47,043 nucleotides of DNA from WQUF01 sp031549885 (GTDB taxonomy: Bacteria > Bacillota > Clostridia > Clostridiales > Clostridiaceae): positions 1 through 47,043 of the forward strand of contig JAVBPD010000095.1 of NCBI GenBank assembly GCA_031549885.1, read 5' to 3'. How positions within the stretch are numbered: position 1 is the stretch's first letter; each line of letters begins with the position of its first letter. The notes beneath the pieces were generated by a model, which was given only the letters and a program-made list of their open reading frames with translations, searched no databases and was not told the DNA's origin. Below are positions 1-8,770 of the stretch, piece after piece. A program made the translations under genes and the position numbers.

Positions 1-442
1 TTTTTTGCTCATATATATTTTTTAGAGCCAAAAATCTTGAATTTCCCGAAATTATTTCATACTTCCCATTTTCTCTAATTTTTACCACTAAAGGGCTTAA
101 AATTCCTATGGATTCTATTGAGGAAATTAAGTTTAATAGCTCTAATTCCTTTGGTTTGTCAAAATACGACCAACTTGTCTGTGGTTTTTGCAGTTTATCT
201 ATGTCGATATATTCAAACCTTTTAAATACATCAATTCCATTTGAAAAGGTATCAACCCTTTTTTTCATCATCTTTTCGTGTAACCTTCGAGAATTTTCCT
301 GTTCTTCTAAAGAAAGAGAAGATCCGCTTAATTTTATGACCTCATAGGTTGTAGTAAAAGGAGAATTCTTAAGCCTATAATGTGGCATTAAATCGTCTCC
401 GACAGTTATTGTAATTTTATCACTTATATATCCAAAATTCAT
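1..442 (-). CDS. ParB-like N-terminal domain protein, cut by the window edge
   Basis: The minus strand is open from an ATG at 442 to the window edge, giving about 147 residues without a stop. A ribosome binding site (GGAG) lies 7 bases upstream. The first 100 residues are a charged region I do not recognise. Residues from about 107 onwards (ELLNLISSIESIGILSPLVV, then YEIISGNSRFLALKNI) look like the N-terminal ParB/sulfiredoxin-fold domain: a helix, a G-I-xx-P-L-V-V strand, and the I-x-S-G-x-x-R-x-x-A element, here GNSR rather than the usual GERR or GHTR. Proteins with this domain bind CTP and act in partitioning, or serve as DNA-binding or nuclease-like regulators. With the C-terminus missing I cannot say whether this is a chromosomal Spo0J/Noc protein or a ParB-like accessory protein. 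The long N-terminal extension argues against canonical Spo0J. Confidence 0.72.
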   Translation of the reverse strand, partial: MNFGYISDKITITVGDDLMPHYRLKNSPFTTTYEVIKLSGSSLSLEEQENSRRLHEKMMKKRVDTFSNGIDVFKRFEYIDIDKLQKPQTSWSYFDKPKELELLNLISSIESIGILSPLVVKIRENGKYEIISGNSRFLALKNIYEQK

Positions 443-520
443 ATTAGTCTCCATTAATTATTAACATATAATATATATGCATATAGGTTAAAAAAATGAG
501 CCCATAAAATAAATAAAAGA

Positions 521-559
521 ATTAAAATAAGGGCATAGTATATTAGCCCTTATTTTAAT
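521..559 (-). terminator. Hairpin terminator after cinA
   Basis: A perfect inverted repeat (ATTAAAATAAGGGC at 521-534, its complement at 546-559) surrounds the cinA stop codon region. Read on the minus strand, the stem overlaps the last codons of cinA and is followed by T-rich sequence. It separates cinA from the ParB-like gene downstream. Confidence 0.65.
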
Positions 560-1791
560 AATAATTCTTCTCTAAGACAATTTAATGCAAACATTGAAGT
601 TCTATTAATTACATCTAGTCTGCTTCTTGAATAATTTAAATTAAAAACCTTTGTTTTACCATTTAAGTATAATCCAATGTAAACAAGTCCAACTGGTTTG
701 TCTTTTGAACCACCATCAGGCCCTGCAATGCCAGTTGTTGAAATCGATAAATTACTACCAGTATATTTTGCAACTCCTTCAGCCATTTCTATCGCACATT
801 CTTCTGAAACTGCCCCGTACTTTTCCAAAGTTTCTGGTTTTACACCTAGTGTTTTCAATTTTGCCCTATTTGAATAAACTGTAATTCCTTCTAAAAATAC
901 CTTTGAAATCCCAGGAATTTCTACAAGCATCGATGATATTTTTCCACCTGTACATGACTCAGCAATTGAAATTGATAAATTTCTTTCTATTAATAATTTA
1001 GCTACAACAGATTGAATTGTATCGTTATCTTCTCCATAAATGCTTATACCTAATTTTTGGCGAATCTTTTCAATTGTAGGTGTCATTATTTTTAGGCATT
1101 CATCTTCAGACTCTCCCTTTGCTGTAACTCTTAAAAGAGATTCACCTGTTTTAGCATAAGGTGCAACTGTTGGATTTTTGCTATTTAATATTATATCTTC
1201 AACTAAACATGCCATTTTGCTTTCACCTAAAGAACAAGTCTTTAGCATTTTAGACACAATGATATATTTAGAAAAATTTTTAAGATATGGATAGATTGAT
1301 TCCTCAAACATTAATTTTAATTCTCTTGGTGGACCAGGAAGTATTATTAATTTTTTATTTGAGCCATTATCTTCATAAATTAAACCTGGAGCAGTTCCAT
1401 TATTATTTGGAATTACCATGGAACCATCTATATAGTATGCTTGTTTTTCATTAGATTTTGGGAAATCTCCCTTTAATCTATAAAAAAATTCATTTATTTT
1501 TTGAAGCGATTCTTCATGAATTATTAGCTTTTTATTAAAAAATTTTGCACAAACTTCTTTAGTTAAATCGTCAGTTGTTGGCCCTAATCCCCCAGAAGTA
1601 ATAACAAGATCGCTTTTTTTATAAGCTTCATCTAAAGCTAATAATATTCTTTCTTCATTATCTCCTACTGAAGTATGCTTATAGACATCAATGCCAAGTT
1701 TTGCTAATTGTTCAGAAAGATATTGTGAGTTTGAATTTAAAATGTCTCCAAGGAGTATTTCGGTGCCAATTGTAAGAATTTCACAAATCAT
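550..1791 (-). CDS. cinA: CinA family protein (competence/damage-inducible protein, nicotinamide-nucleotide amidase)
   Basis: A 413-residue protein of full CinA length. The N-terminal half (about 1-170) is a MoCF-biosynthesis (MoeA/MogA-like) domain with TIGTEILLGD at 7-16 and GGLGPTTDD at 67-75. The C-terminal half (about 255-410) is the CinA amidase domain, with the IAESCTGGKISS and TTGIAGPDGG motifs. By family knowledge the C-terminal domain deamidates nicotinamide mononucleotide in pyridine nucleotide recycling. The N-terminal domain has been linked to ADP-ribose pyrophosphatase activity in some members. The ATG at 1791 has a clear AAGGAG site 7 bases upstream. It lies 43 bp downstream of the M42 peptidase on the same strand, so the two may be co-transcribed. 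In many Firmicutes cinA sits beside recA; no recA is present here. Confidence 0.93.
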   Translation of the reverse strand: MICEILTIGTEILLGDILNSNSQYLSEQLAKLGIDVYKHTSVGDNEERILLALDEAYKKSDLVITSGGLGPTTDDLTKEVCAKFFNKKLIIHEESLQKINEFFYRLKGDFPKSNEKQAYYIDGSMVIPNNNGTAPGLIYEDNGSNKKLIILPGPPRELKLMFEESIYPYLKNFSKYIIVSKMLKTCSLGESKMACLVEDIILNSKNPTVAPYAKTGESLLRVTAKGESEDECLKIMTPTIEKIRQKLGISIYGEDNDTIQSVVAKLLIERNLSISIAESCTGGKISSMLVEIPGISKVFLEGITVYSNRAKLKTLGVKPETLEKYGAVSEECAIEMAEGVAKYTGSNLSISTTGIAGPDGGSKDKPVGLVYIGLYLNGKTKVFNLNYSRSRLDVINRTSMFALNCLREELLLK

Positions 1792-1834
1792 AAAAGATCT
1801 CCTTAAACTATTTATATGAAAAAATGTCCTAGTA

Positions 1835-2875
1835 TTATTTACTTTGACAGTATAATAAAGTGAGGTTCAATGTATTTATTATACCATCCATATGAGTTCT
1901 CTCATAACTATGAGAGGCATATACTCCAGTGCCTATTAATGCAGTTTTTATATCCCATCCAGCTCTAAGGGCACAAGATGCATCCGATCCATAATACGGA
2001 TAAATATCGATTTTATAACCAATATTGTTTTCATTACATAAACTTAAAAGCTTTTTGTTGAATTCCAAATCGTATGGGCCAGATGAATCTTTTGCACAAA
2101 TGCAAACATCGTATTCGCTTGAGTTTTGACCTTCTCCAGGTGCTCCCATATCTATTGACAAAAACTCTTGCGTATTTTCAGGTATTGAAGACGCAGCACC
2201 ATGACCAACCTCTTCATATATTGTAAAATAAAAGTTGGTTGTAAATGGTAATTTAACATTATTTTTTACAAAATGATAAATAGCATATAACATGACAGCT
2301 ACACTTGCTTTGTCATCTAGATGCCTGCTTTTAACATAACCACTTTCAGTGATTTTCGTTCTAGGATCTAAGAAAATAAAGTCTCCAATGTTAATGCCTA
2401 ACTTTTGAACGTCTTCTTTAGAAAAAACCTTTTCATCAAGAATTAATTCCATATTTTCTTGAGATCTTTTTAATTCTCTTGCATCATTTCCATGTATATG
2501 AACAGATGGTTTAGTAGTATAAATAGTACCAGAATAATTTTTTCCATTTAAAGTTTCTATTATACAGTTTTCACACTCTATTGATTCGAACATGTAACCA
2601 CCTAGCTGACAAATGCCAATTTTGCCATTTGGTTTTATATTTTTAACCATAGCTCCTAAAGTGTCAACATGAGCTGAGATAGTCCTTTGATAAGAGTTGT
2701 TTTCTCCTTCAATTGTCGCTATTAAACCACCTTTATTTGTTTCAACATAACTAACTTTTAATTCCTCTAAATAGCTTTTAATATAATTAATTGCCTTATA
2801 TGTGGAGCCTGTTGGACTTGGAGTAGTTAAGATATCCGTTAATAATTGTTTTAATTTATCAGTTTCTATGTTCAT
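1835..2875 (-). CDS. M42 family metallopeptidase (glutamyl/deblocking aminopeptidase type)
   Basis: A 346-residue cytosolic co-catalytic metallo-aminopeptidase of the M42 (PepA/FrvX/YsdC) family. Visible family features are SAHVDTLGAM (metal-binding His-Asp), SRHLDDKASV (bridging Asp), TIYEEVGHGA (catalytic and metal Glu pair), LSIDMGAPG (metal Asp) and the C-terminal SHSYERTHMDG (metal His). All expected ligands are present, so an active enzyme is likely. Members form dodecameric tetrahedral particles that trim N-terminal residues from peptides. Substrate preference (Glu/Asp, Leu or other) cannot be read from the sequence. The ATG at 2875 is preceded by AAGAGGTGATTATTA. The gene is divergent from the first VanW gene across a 222 bp intergenic region that should hold both promoters. 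Confidence 0.92.
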   Translation of the reverse strand: MNIETDKLKQLLTDILTTPSPTGSTYKAINYIKSYLEELKVSYVETNKGGLIATIEGENNSYQRTISAHVDTLGAMVKNIKPNGKIGICQLGGYMFESIECENCIIETLNGKNYSGTIYTTKPSVHIHGNDARELKRSQENMELILDEKVFSKEDVQKLGINIGDFIFLDPRTKITESGYVKSRHLDDKASVAVMLYAIYHFVKNNVKLPFTTNFYFTIYEEVGHGAASSIPENTQEFLSIDMGAPGEGQNSSEYDVCICAKDSSGPYDLEFNKKLLSLCNENNIGYKIDIYPYYGSDASCALRAGWDIKTALIGTGVYASHSYERTHMDGIINTLNLTLLYCQSK

Positions 2876-3097
2876 TAATAATCACCTCTTGTATAGTATA
2901 ACATAAGGTATTATTTAATTTGCATATTTAAACTATAAATAAAATGCAAAACAATGTGAATAATAAAGTAATAAAATTAAGAATAAATACAAATTATTCC
3001 TTGTATATGTAATATAAAAAATATAAAATAGTTATAAGGATAAAATTAAATTATATTTTTGATAGAAATATTCAGTTTTTAGAAATGAGGGGATAAC

Positions 3098-4549
3098 GTG
3101 CAAAAAATAGACGATGTTAATGAAGATGGTATTTTATACGAAGATAGCACTATGATTGAAGAAATAAAGCCTTCTTTAGACGATGATAATGACTTAAATA
3201 GTGAATGTGAAAATATTGAAATAATAAATGTAAAAACAAATAATTTATCAAAATTAAGCGAAATTTCTGAAAAACATGAAGAAAAAATAATTAAAAAGAA
3301 AAATGGAAAATATATAATTATTGGTGGAATATTAGGCATACTAATACTGTCTTCTTTAGGAGCATATTATCATATTTACAATAAAGTGAAAGGTTGGGAT
3401 AATTATATATACCCTGGAGTTTTTGTAAATGGAAAGGAAATTTCTAAAATAACTAAAGCTGAGCTTAAAGATGATTTAAAAAAGCAGTATTTAGATCCAG
3501 TTTTAAATAAGAGCATAAATATTAAAGCAGACGACAAGGATTATGTGCTAAATTTTTCCGATTTAAATCCACAATATAACATTGATGAGATCTCAGATCA
3601 GGCTTATAATTATAAAAAAGATGAAAATATGTTCAACAAATACATGCAGATAACAAATTTATTTTCAAAGGAAGAAAATACAGACTTGTATTTAAAATAT
3701 AACTTTAATAATGATGAAGCTATAAATTCTCTTGTTGATCAAATAGCATCTGATGTGGCAAAAGATCCAGTTGATGCAACCTTTATGCTAGAAAATGGCA
3801 CGCCTATAGTAACTGATGATATTAAAGGAGCAGTTTTAAATAAAGATGCTCTAATTGCAAAATTAAAGGAAATAGCAAAAGATTCTAATTCTACTAATCT
3901 TAATGTTGAGGCACCAATAGATTCAACTGTTGCGGGGGTTACAGGAGATTTACTTAGAAGAGTAAATGGAGTTATAGCTACATTTACTACTTCAGACACA
4001 GATCATGTAAGGCTAGTTAATATGGGCATAGCAGCAAATGATTTAAATGGCGCACTTATATTTCCTGGTGAAACATTTAGCTTTAATGACAGAGTTGGGG
4101 ATTCTCTTCCCGAGAAAGGTTATTTGCAATCTTATGCATATATAGATAATAAATCTGTTTTAGACTATGGTGGAGGTGTGTGCCAAGTATCTACAACTCT
4201 TTATGGAACACTTTTAAGAGCAAACATAATGCCCACAGAAAGAGGACCTCACATGATGCCAATTTGGTATGTTCCTATGGGATTAGATGCTGCAGTCTAT
4301 TATGGAGTAATGGATCTGAAGTTTAAAAATACATATGATGCACCATTATATATTGAATCATATTTATATGGTGAAAGCTTAACAATTACAATTTATGGGG
4401 ATAAAAGCTTGATGAATGGCCTTGATTATCAGCCTTATTCAGTTTCAACTGGCCCATTATCAGCGGATGCTTATTTAAATATTGTAGATGGTTCAGGAAA
4501 TGTTATAGAAACCGAATATTTACACTCAGATAGTTATAATTCGCATTAA
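3098..4549 (+). CDS. VanW family protein, paralogue 1 (membrane-anchored, shortened C-terminus)
   Basis: A 483-residue protein starting at GTG 3098, with GAGGGG 6 bases upstream. It has an acidic, mostly cytoplasmic tail (1-70), one membrane anchor at about 74-95, then an extracellular part beginning WDNYIYPGVFVNGKEI. This is followed by a peptidoglycan-binding-4-like region (to about 260) and a VanW domain. The VanW hallmark GGGVCQVSTTLYG is intact, with the invariant Cys at residue 362. VanW is an accessory protein of some vancomycin-resistance clusters; its biochemical role is unknown, and in clostridia the family is usually chromosomal with no link to resistance. Compared with paralogue 2, about 37 residues are missing just after YSV near the C-terminus, and the G5-like end (GYVIKGTK) is absent. 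It is the first of four paralogues. Confidence 0.9.
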   Translation: MQKIDDVNEDGILYEDSTMIEEIKPSLDDDNDLNSECENIEIINVKTNNLSKLSEISEKHEEKIIKKKNGKYIIIGGILGILILSSLGAYYHIYNKVKGWDNYIYPGVFVNGKEISKITKAELKDDLKKQYLDPVLNKSINIKADDKDYVLNFSDLNPQYNIDEISDQAYNYKKDENMFNKYMQITNLFSKEENTDLYLKYNFNNDEAINSLVDQIASDVAKDPVDATFMLENGTPIVTDDIKGAVLNKDALIAKLKEIAKDSNSTNLNVEAPIDSTVAGVTGDLLRRVNGVIATFTTSDTDHVRLVNMGIAANDLNGALIFPGETFSFNDRVGDSLPEKGYLQSYAYIDNKSVLDYGGGVCQVSTTLYGTLLRANIMPTERGPHMMPIWYVPMGLDAAVYYGVMDLKFKNTYDAPLYIESYLYGESLTITIYGDKSLMNGLDYQPYSVSTGPLSADAYLNIVDGSGNVIETEYLHSDSYNSH

Positions 4550-4590
4550 TATATTTTTAACAATTTAAGTAATTTGCAACTAAAAATTAT

Positions 4591-4645
4591 GCCTACTTTT
4601 TTGCAGTATATTTGATGCTAATAATTTACAAAAAGTAGGCTTTAC
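4591..4645 (+). terminator. Hairpin between VanW paralogues 1 and 2
   Basis: GCCTACTTTTTTG at 4591-4603 pairs with CAAAAAGTAGGC at 4629-4640 across a 25-base loop. The T-run after it is short, so this is a weak terminator or an attenuating hairpin. Confidence 0.5.
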
Positions 4646-4671
4646 TATATCTTTTAAAGGATGTAAATAAA

Positions 4672-6093
4672 ATGTTTGAAACAGAAGAAAACAAAATAGA
4701 AATTGAAAATAATAATTGTTTAAAAGAAGGAAATATGAATAAAAAAAGAATATCTATTATTGTCATGGTATTTTTAGGCCTTTTGCTCATTGTTATTAGT
4801 TGCTATTTTTATGTTCGTTACGCTGTTAAAAGTTATGAGAATTTTGTTTATCCTGGAGTGCTTATTAATGGAAAAGAATTAGGGAAATGCACTAAAGATG
4901 AATTATTTGAAGAATTGAAGAAAGATTACTTAGAAACAATTGATAAAAAAAATATAAACATAACAGCTTTTGATAAAAATTATATTTTGAACTTTTCTAG
5001 CTTAGAGCCAAAATATAACATTGATAAAGTCTTAGAGGAAGCTTATAATTATAAAAAAAATGAAAGTCTACTGAATAAATTTATCTTAATTAATAAATTA
5101 ACTGAATATGAAAAACATAATATTCAATTAAATTATGAGTACAATGATACCGCCATTTTAGAGCTTGTAAATCAAATAGAAAGCGAAATTTTTAAAGAAT
5201 CTGCAAATGCTAGTTTGAAAATTGAGGATGACAAGATTATTGTTACAGATGATATAAAGGGTATATCATTAAAAAAGGATGAGTTAATTGCTAAATTAAA
5301 AGAAGTAGCTTCAAATATAAATGATGAAAATAATAATGTTATAGCACCATTGAACGAAAGCATAGCTGAAATTACTGGTGATAATTTAAGAAAGGTAAAT
5401 GGTGTGATAGCTACTTTTACTACAAATGATTCTAGTTACGTTAGATTAATTAATATGGGAGTTGCAGCTAAAGATTTAAATGGAACCATTGTGCTTCCAG
5501 GTGAAACTTTTAGCTTTAATGATACTGTTGGTGATTCGCTTCCTGAAAAAGGATATGTAAAATCACATTCTTTTATTAATGGGAGATCAGTTGAAGACTA
5601 TGGTGGTGGGGTTTGTCAAGTGTCAACAACCCTCTATGGTACTATGATGAGAGCAAATATAAAGCCTCTAGAAAGAGGACCTCATTCAATGCCAATTTGG
5701 TATGTTCCAAAAGGACTTGATGCAGCGGTATTTTATGGAGTTATGGATTTAAAATTTAAAAATGAATTCGATGCTCCAATTTATATATATGCAAATTTAG
5801 AAGGCCAAGATTTGACAATATCTTTTTATGGAGACACAAATACTATGGATGGATTAAAATATAAACCTTATTCAGTGCAAGTTTCATCTTGGGCACCAGG
5901 GGCACCAAATTATATAAAAGATTCAAGCAAACCTAAGGGGTACATGAAAGTTGAGCAGTCTCCTACTAATGGTTATAAAATGGATGTGTTTATGCAGACC
6001 TTGGATGATTCAGGAAATGTAATAAAAGATGAATATTTATATTCAGATGTTTATAATGCAAATCCTGGATATGTAATAAAGGGAACAAAATGA
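4672..6093 (+). CDS. VanW family protein, paralogue 2
   Basis: A 473-residue single-pass membrane protein with the same plan as paralogue 1: a short charged cytoplasmic tail, a membrane helix (about 26-46), FVYPGVLINGKELGK, a peptidoglycan-binding-4-like region, a VanW domain, and a C-terminal G5-like piece ending GYVIKGTK. The VanW signature GGGVCQVSTTLYGTMMRA is intact, with Cys at residue 315. Identity to paralogue 1 is high across the VanW domain (runs such as LPEKGY, PMGLDA/PKGLDA and YGVMDLKFKN), so tandem duplication is likely. The start at 4672 is preceded by AAAGGATG. An internal ATG at 4735, with GAAGGA before it, is an alternative that would remove the acidic tail. The function is probably in the cell wall; no substrate is known. 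Confidence 0.9.
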   Translation: MFETEENKIEIENNNCLKEGNMNKKRISIIVMVFLGLLLIVISCYFYVRYAVKSYENFVYPGVLINGKELGKCTKDELFEELKKDYLETIDKKNINITAFDKNYILNFSSLEPKYNIDKVLEEAYNYKKNESLLNKFILINKLTEYEKHNIQLNYEYNDTAILELVNQIESEIFKESANASLKIEDDKIIVTDDIKGISLKKDELIAKLKEVASNINDENNNVIAPLNESIAEITGDNLRKVNGVIATFTTNDSSYVRLINMGVAAKDLNGTIVLPGETFSFNDTVGDSLPEKGYVKSHSFINGRSVEDYGGGVCQVSTTLYGTMMRANIKPLERGPHSMPIWYVPKGLDAAVFYGVMDLKFKNEFDAPIYIYANLEGQDLTISFYGDTNTMDGLKYKPYSVQVSSWAPGAPNYIKDSSKPKGYMKVEQSPTNGYKMDVFMQTLDDSGNVIKDEYLYSDVYNANPGYVIKGTK

Positions 6094-6118
6094 GTATATT
6101 TAATTTTAAATATACTCA
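6091..6118. terminator. Palindromic hairpin overlapping the stop of VanW paralogue 2
   Basis: A 13 bp perfect stem with a 2-base loop begins at the TGA stop codon (TGAGTATATTTAA and its complement). There is no long T-run after it, so termination efficiency is uncertain. Confidence 0.5.
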
Positions 6119-6234
6119 TACCAGTACTTTTTATGCCATTTTAAGATAAAATATTGAAATTGTTTTATGTTAAATATAAAATAAATTTGGAAACTAATGA
6201 GTGAAGATAAAGTATTGAATAGGAGGAGATAAAG

Positions 6235-8046
6235 CTGTCTACATTAAACAATAAAGTTGATGATTCACTGGAAAGTAATGTACCTTCTATTGATGAGAAT
6301 ATATCTTTAGATGAAACTCAAATAGAAAAAATAAAGCTTGATGATATAACTTCTTTTAAAGGTATATCTAAAAATGACAAACCTCCTTTAGATCCTTTTT
6401 TCGATGAAACAAACAGTCTAGGCTTTACAATAGAAGCTTCTGCATTAAGGTCTAAAGAAGTAGCTGTAACTTCTGTTAAAACAAAGCAAAGTTCATTTTT
6501 TAAATATAAATATATATTATTAGCTGTAATATCATTTATAATAATTTTAGTTGTAACTGCAATGTACTTTAATAATGAATATAATTTAGTGAAGCAATGG
6601 GATATATTGGTTTATCCTGGCGTTACAATTAATGGGAAAAGTTACGAGCGTTATACGAAAGAAGATTTAATAAAATCATTAAATGAAGAATTTGGTAACC
6701 AGATGAGTACAAAGACAATAACTATAAAGAGCAATGGACAGAGCAATACCATATCTTTTTCAAAACTAAATCCAACATTTAATACTGAAGAAGTAGCTAA
6801 TGATGCTATTAATTTTATGAAAAATAGAGATTTTTTTACTAAAGTAAGTCAAATTATAGGCAAAAAAAGAGAGACATTAGAATTAACTTTAAAATATAAT
6901 TTTAACTTAAATGAATTGAATAAATTCATTGATAAAACTGCAGATGCTATAAAAAAACAGCCTGTGGATGCTTCAATTAAAATTGAAGATAATAGCATAA
7001 AGATAACTGATGAAATAAATGGTCAAACGCTTAAAAAAGATGAGTTATTTAACGTTTTAAAATCAAAAATAGAAGAATTTAATAATAATAACATAGAATT
7101 AGATGCTATTGTGGATACTACTACTCCCAAAATCACTCGTGAAATTTTAAGTAAAATTAATGGAAAATTATCTGAGAGTTCAATTTATAAGTATCAATAT
7201 GATTATGATGCTGGTATACTCTATAATATTCAATTAATATCAAACAATTTAAATGGAGCACTGATATATCCAAATGAAAAATTTAGCTTTAATGAATTGA
7301 TTGGTGATCCATCAAATGGCGACTATAGGCTTTTAACTAAAGCTGTAAATGGAGTGCAAAGAGAAGATTATTTTGGTATATCTGAATCTGCTGCTGTGTT
7401 ATTCGATGCAATTTTAAGGGCAGGAATTATACCTAATGAAAGATGCAAAGGCAGTGAACCTGTTGATTATGTTACTTATGGAATGGAAGCTATTATAAAT
7501 TATAATAAAAATGATTTGAAATTTACAAATAAATATCAATCGCCTATTTATATTGAAAGTGCTGTTCAAAACGGTATACTTACAATAAGCATATATTCTG
7601 ATATATCAGAATTAAAAGGAAAAACATACACTCCTTTAGTAAAGGATATAACAGAATCTGATGCAAATTCAACTCAAAATACAATATATATTGATGATAG
7701 CACCTTGGAGTATGGTAAAACTGAAGTAATTCAAACTGCTTTACCTAAAAAAATAGTAGAAGTATATTTACAATCTAAAGATCAAGATAATGAAGTTGTT
7801 GAAAAACTATTGTACAAGCAAACTTATAATGGAAGGTCTCAAAAAATAAGGAAAGGTACTAAAGTTACAACAATAACTAACACAACAGATCAAAGCAACC
7901 TTACTAATAACATAGATAGTACCAATAGTATAGACAGCACTAATGACAGCATAAATAATAGTGAAATAAATACTACTAATGTCCTAAATACCAATGGTTC
8001 AAAAGTTCAAGTTATTCCAAGGGTGATTACTAGAAATGCCAGATAG
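6235..8046 (+). CDS. Divergent VanW family protein, paralogue 3, with probable CTG start and degenerate signature
   Basis: The reading frame is open well upstream of the first ATG (6562). Starting there would remove the membrane helix that every paralogue has. An excellent AGGAGG at 6221-6226 sits 8 bases before an in-frame CTG at 6235, and no ATG, GTG or TTG lies in frame between them. Starting at CTG gives 603 residues: an acidic tail (about 1-85), a membrane helix (about 90-108), WDILVYPGVTINGKSY, a peptidoglycan-binding-4-like region and a VanW-like domain. The family motif GGG-V-C-Q-V-S-T-T-L-Y is replaced by FGISESAAVLF, so the invariant Cys becomes Ser (residue 383) and the Gly triplet is lost. 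The C-terminus has a G5-like end (RKGTK) and then an Asn/Thr/Ser-rich low-complexity tail of about 60 residues. This may be a structural or regulatory paralogue that has lost activity. Confidence 0.8.
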   Translation: MSTLNNKVDDSLESNVPSIDENISLDETQIEKIKLDDITSFKGISKNDKPPLDPFFDETNSLGFTIEASALRSKEVAVTSVKTKQSSFFKYKYILLAVISFIIILVVTAMYFNNEYNLVKQWDILVYPGVTINGKSYERYTKEDLIKSLNEEFGNQMSTKTITIKSNGQSNTISFSKLNPTFNTEEVANDAINFMKNRDFFTKVSQIIGKKRETLELTLKYNFNLNELNKFIDKTADAIKKQPVDASIKIEDNSIKITDEINGQTLKKDELFNVLKSKIEEFNNNNIELDAIVDTTTPKITREILSKINGKLSESSIYKYQYDYDAGILYNIQLISNNLNGALIYPNEKFSFNELIGDPSNGDYRLLTKAVNGVQREDYFGISESAAVLFDAILRAGIIPNERCKGSEPVDYVTYGMEAIINYNKNDLKFTNKYQSPIYIESAVQNGILTISIYSDISELKGKTYTPLVKDITESDANSTQNTIYIDDSTLEYGKTEVIQTALPKKIVEVYLQSKDQDNEVVEKLLYKQTYNGRSQKIRKGTKVTTITNTTDQSNLTNNIDSTNSIDSTNDSINNSEINTTNVLNTNGSKVQVIPRVITRNAR

Positions 8047-8051
8047 GAATT

Positions 8052-8090
8052 AAAAAATGCTTATTTTTTTCCTAAAGGCATTTTTTATTT
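8052..8090 (+). terminator. Rho-independent terminator after VanW paralogue 3
   Basis: AAAAAATGC (8052-8060) pairs with GCATTTTTT (8078-8086), followed by more T. It ends the paralogue 3 transcript before the EIIA gene. Confidence 0.7.
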
Positions 8091-8125
8091 ATTTTTAACA
8101 CATAATAGTTTAAAATTAATTATCT

Positions 8126-8632
8126 ATGCTTAAGGGGATGATAAATATATTTAATTTTTTTGGCAATAAACAATCATTTAATTTAGTGTCACCAGTTAAA
8201 GGCAAGACCATTGACCTATCAGATACTCCAGATGAAGTATTTGCTGAAAGAATGGCAGGTGATGGAGTAGCAATTGATGCCATTGGAGATACTTTTGTTT
8301 CACCTTGTGATGGAATTATATCGATGATATTTAGAACTAATCATGCATTTGGTATAAAACTTGAAAATGGCGTTGAAATTTTAGTCCATATTGGCATTGA
8401 CACAGTTCAACTAAATGGAGAAGGGTTTACAAGGATTTGTAAAGAAAATACAAAGGTTAAACAAGGTGCACCAATAATTAAAATTGATAGGGATTTAGTA
8501 TTGAAAAAGGCTAAGTCTTTAATAACACCAGTATTAATTACAAATATGGATTTGATAAAAAATCTAAATGCTAAAATTGGAGAAGACTGTATCGAAGGTG
8601 AAACTGTTATAATTACTTATAAAAAAAAATAA
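8126..8632 (+). CDS. PTS glucose-type EIIA component (standalone)
   Basis: A 168-residue EIIA-Glc/Crr-family protein. It has SPVKGKTIDLSDTPDEVFA near the N-terminus and the paired histidines TNHAFGIKL (His73) and EILVHIGIDTV (His88, the expected phosphorylated residue), with the usual length for a single domain. It takes phosphate from HPr and passes it to a sugar-specific EIIB, so it works in trans with permeases encoded elsewhere. The start is uncertain. ATG 8126 has no ribosome binding site, and the AAGGGG site at 8132-8137 abuts ATG 8138. The family usually begins at the FNFF segment, which here follows an ATA codon at 8147, 9 bases from that site. Its position between two VanW genes, each with its own terminator, does not by itself imply a shared function. 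Confidence 0.9.
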   Translation: MLKGMINIFNFFGNKQSFNLVSPVKGKTIDLSDTPDEVFAERMAGDGVAIDAIGDTFVSPCDGIISMIFRTNHAFGIKLENGVEILVHIGIDTVQLNGEGFTRICKENTKVKQGAPIIKIDRDLVLKKAKSLITPVLITNMDLIKNLNAKIGEDCIEGETVIITYKKK

Positions 8633-8641
8633 CTTTAAAAT

Positions 8642-8690
8642 AGACTTATTTTTTATTAATCTTTTTATAAAAATAAGTCTTTTAATTTTT
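8642..8690 (+). terminator. Rho-independent terminator after EIIA
   Basis: AGACTTATTTTT (8642-8653) pairs with AAAAATAAGTCT (ending about 8680), followed by a T-rich run. Confidence 0.75.
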
Positions 8691-8770
8691 TTGTTCTAAA
8701 AAAAATATTAATATATAAAATATTTGTAAGGTGAGTTTTAGAATAACAATGTATAGTAAAGGGGAATTTT

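Noticed and set aside
108..347. Plus-strand open frame near the window start
   Set aside because: It is antisense to the ParB-like frame, which has a recognisable domain and a ribosome binding site.
6562..8046. ATG 6562 as the start of VanW paralogue 3
   Set aside because: It would lose the membrane helix and tail, has no ribosome binding site, and ignores a perfect site 330 bases upstream in an open frame.
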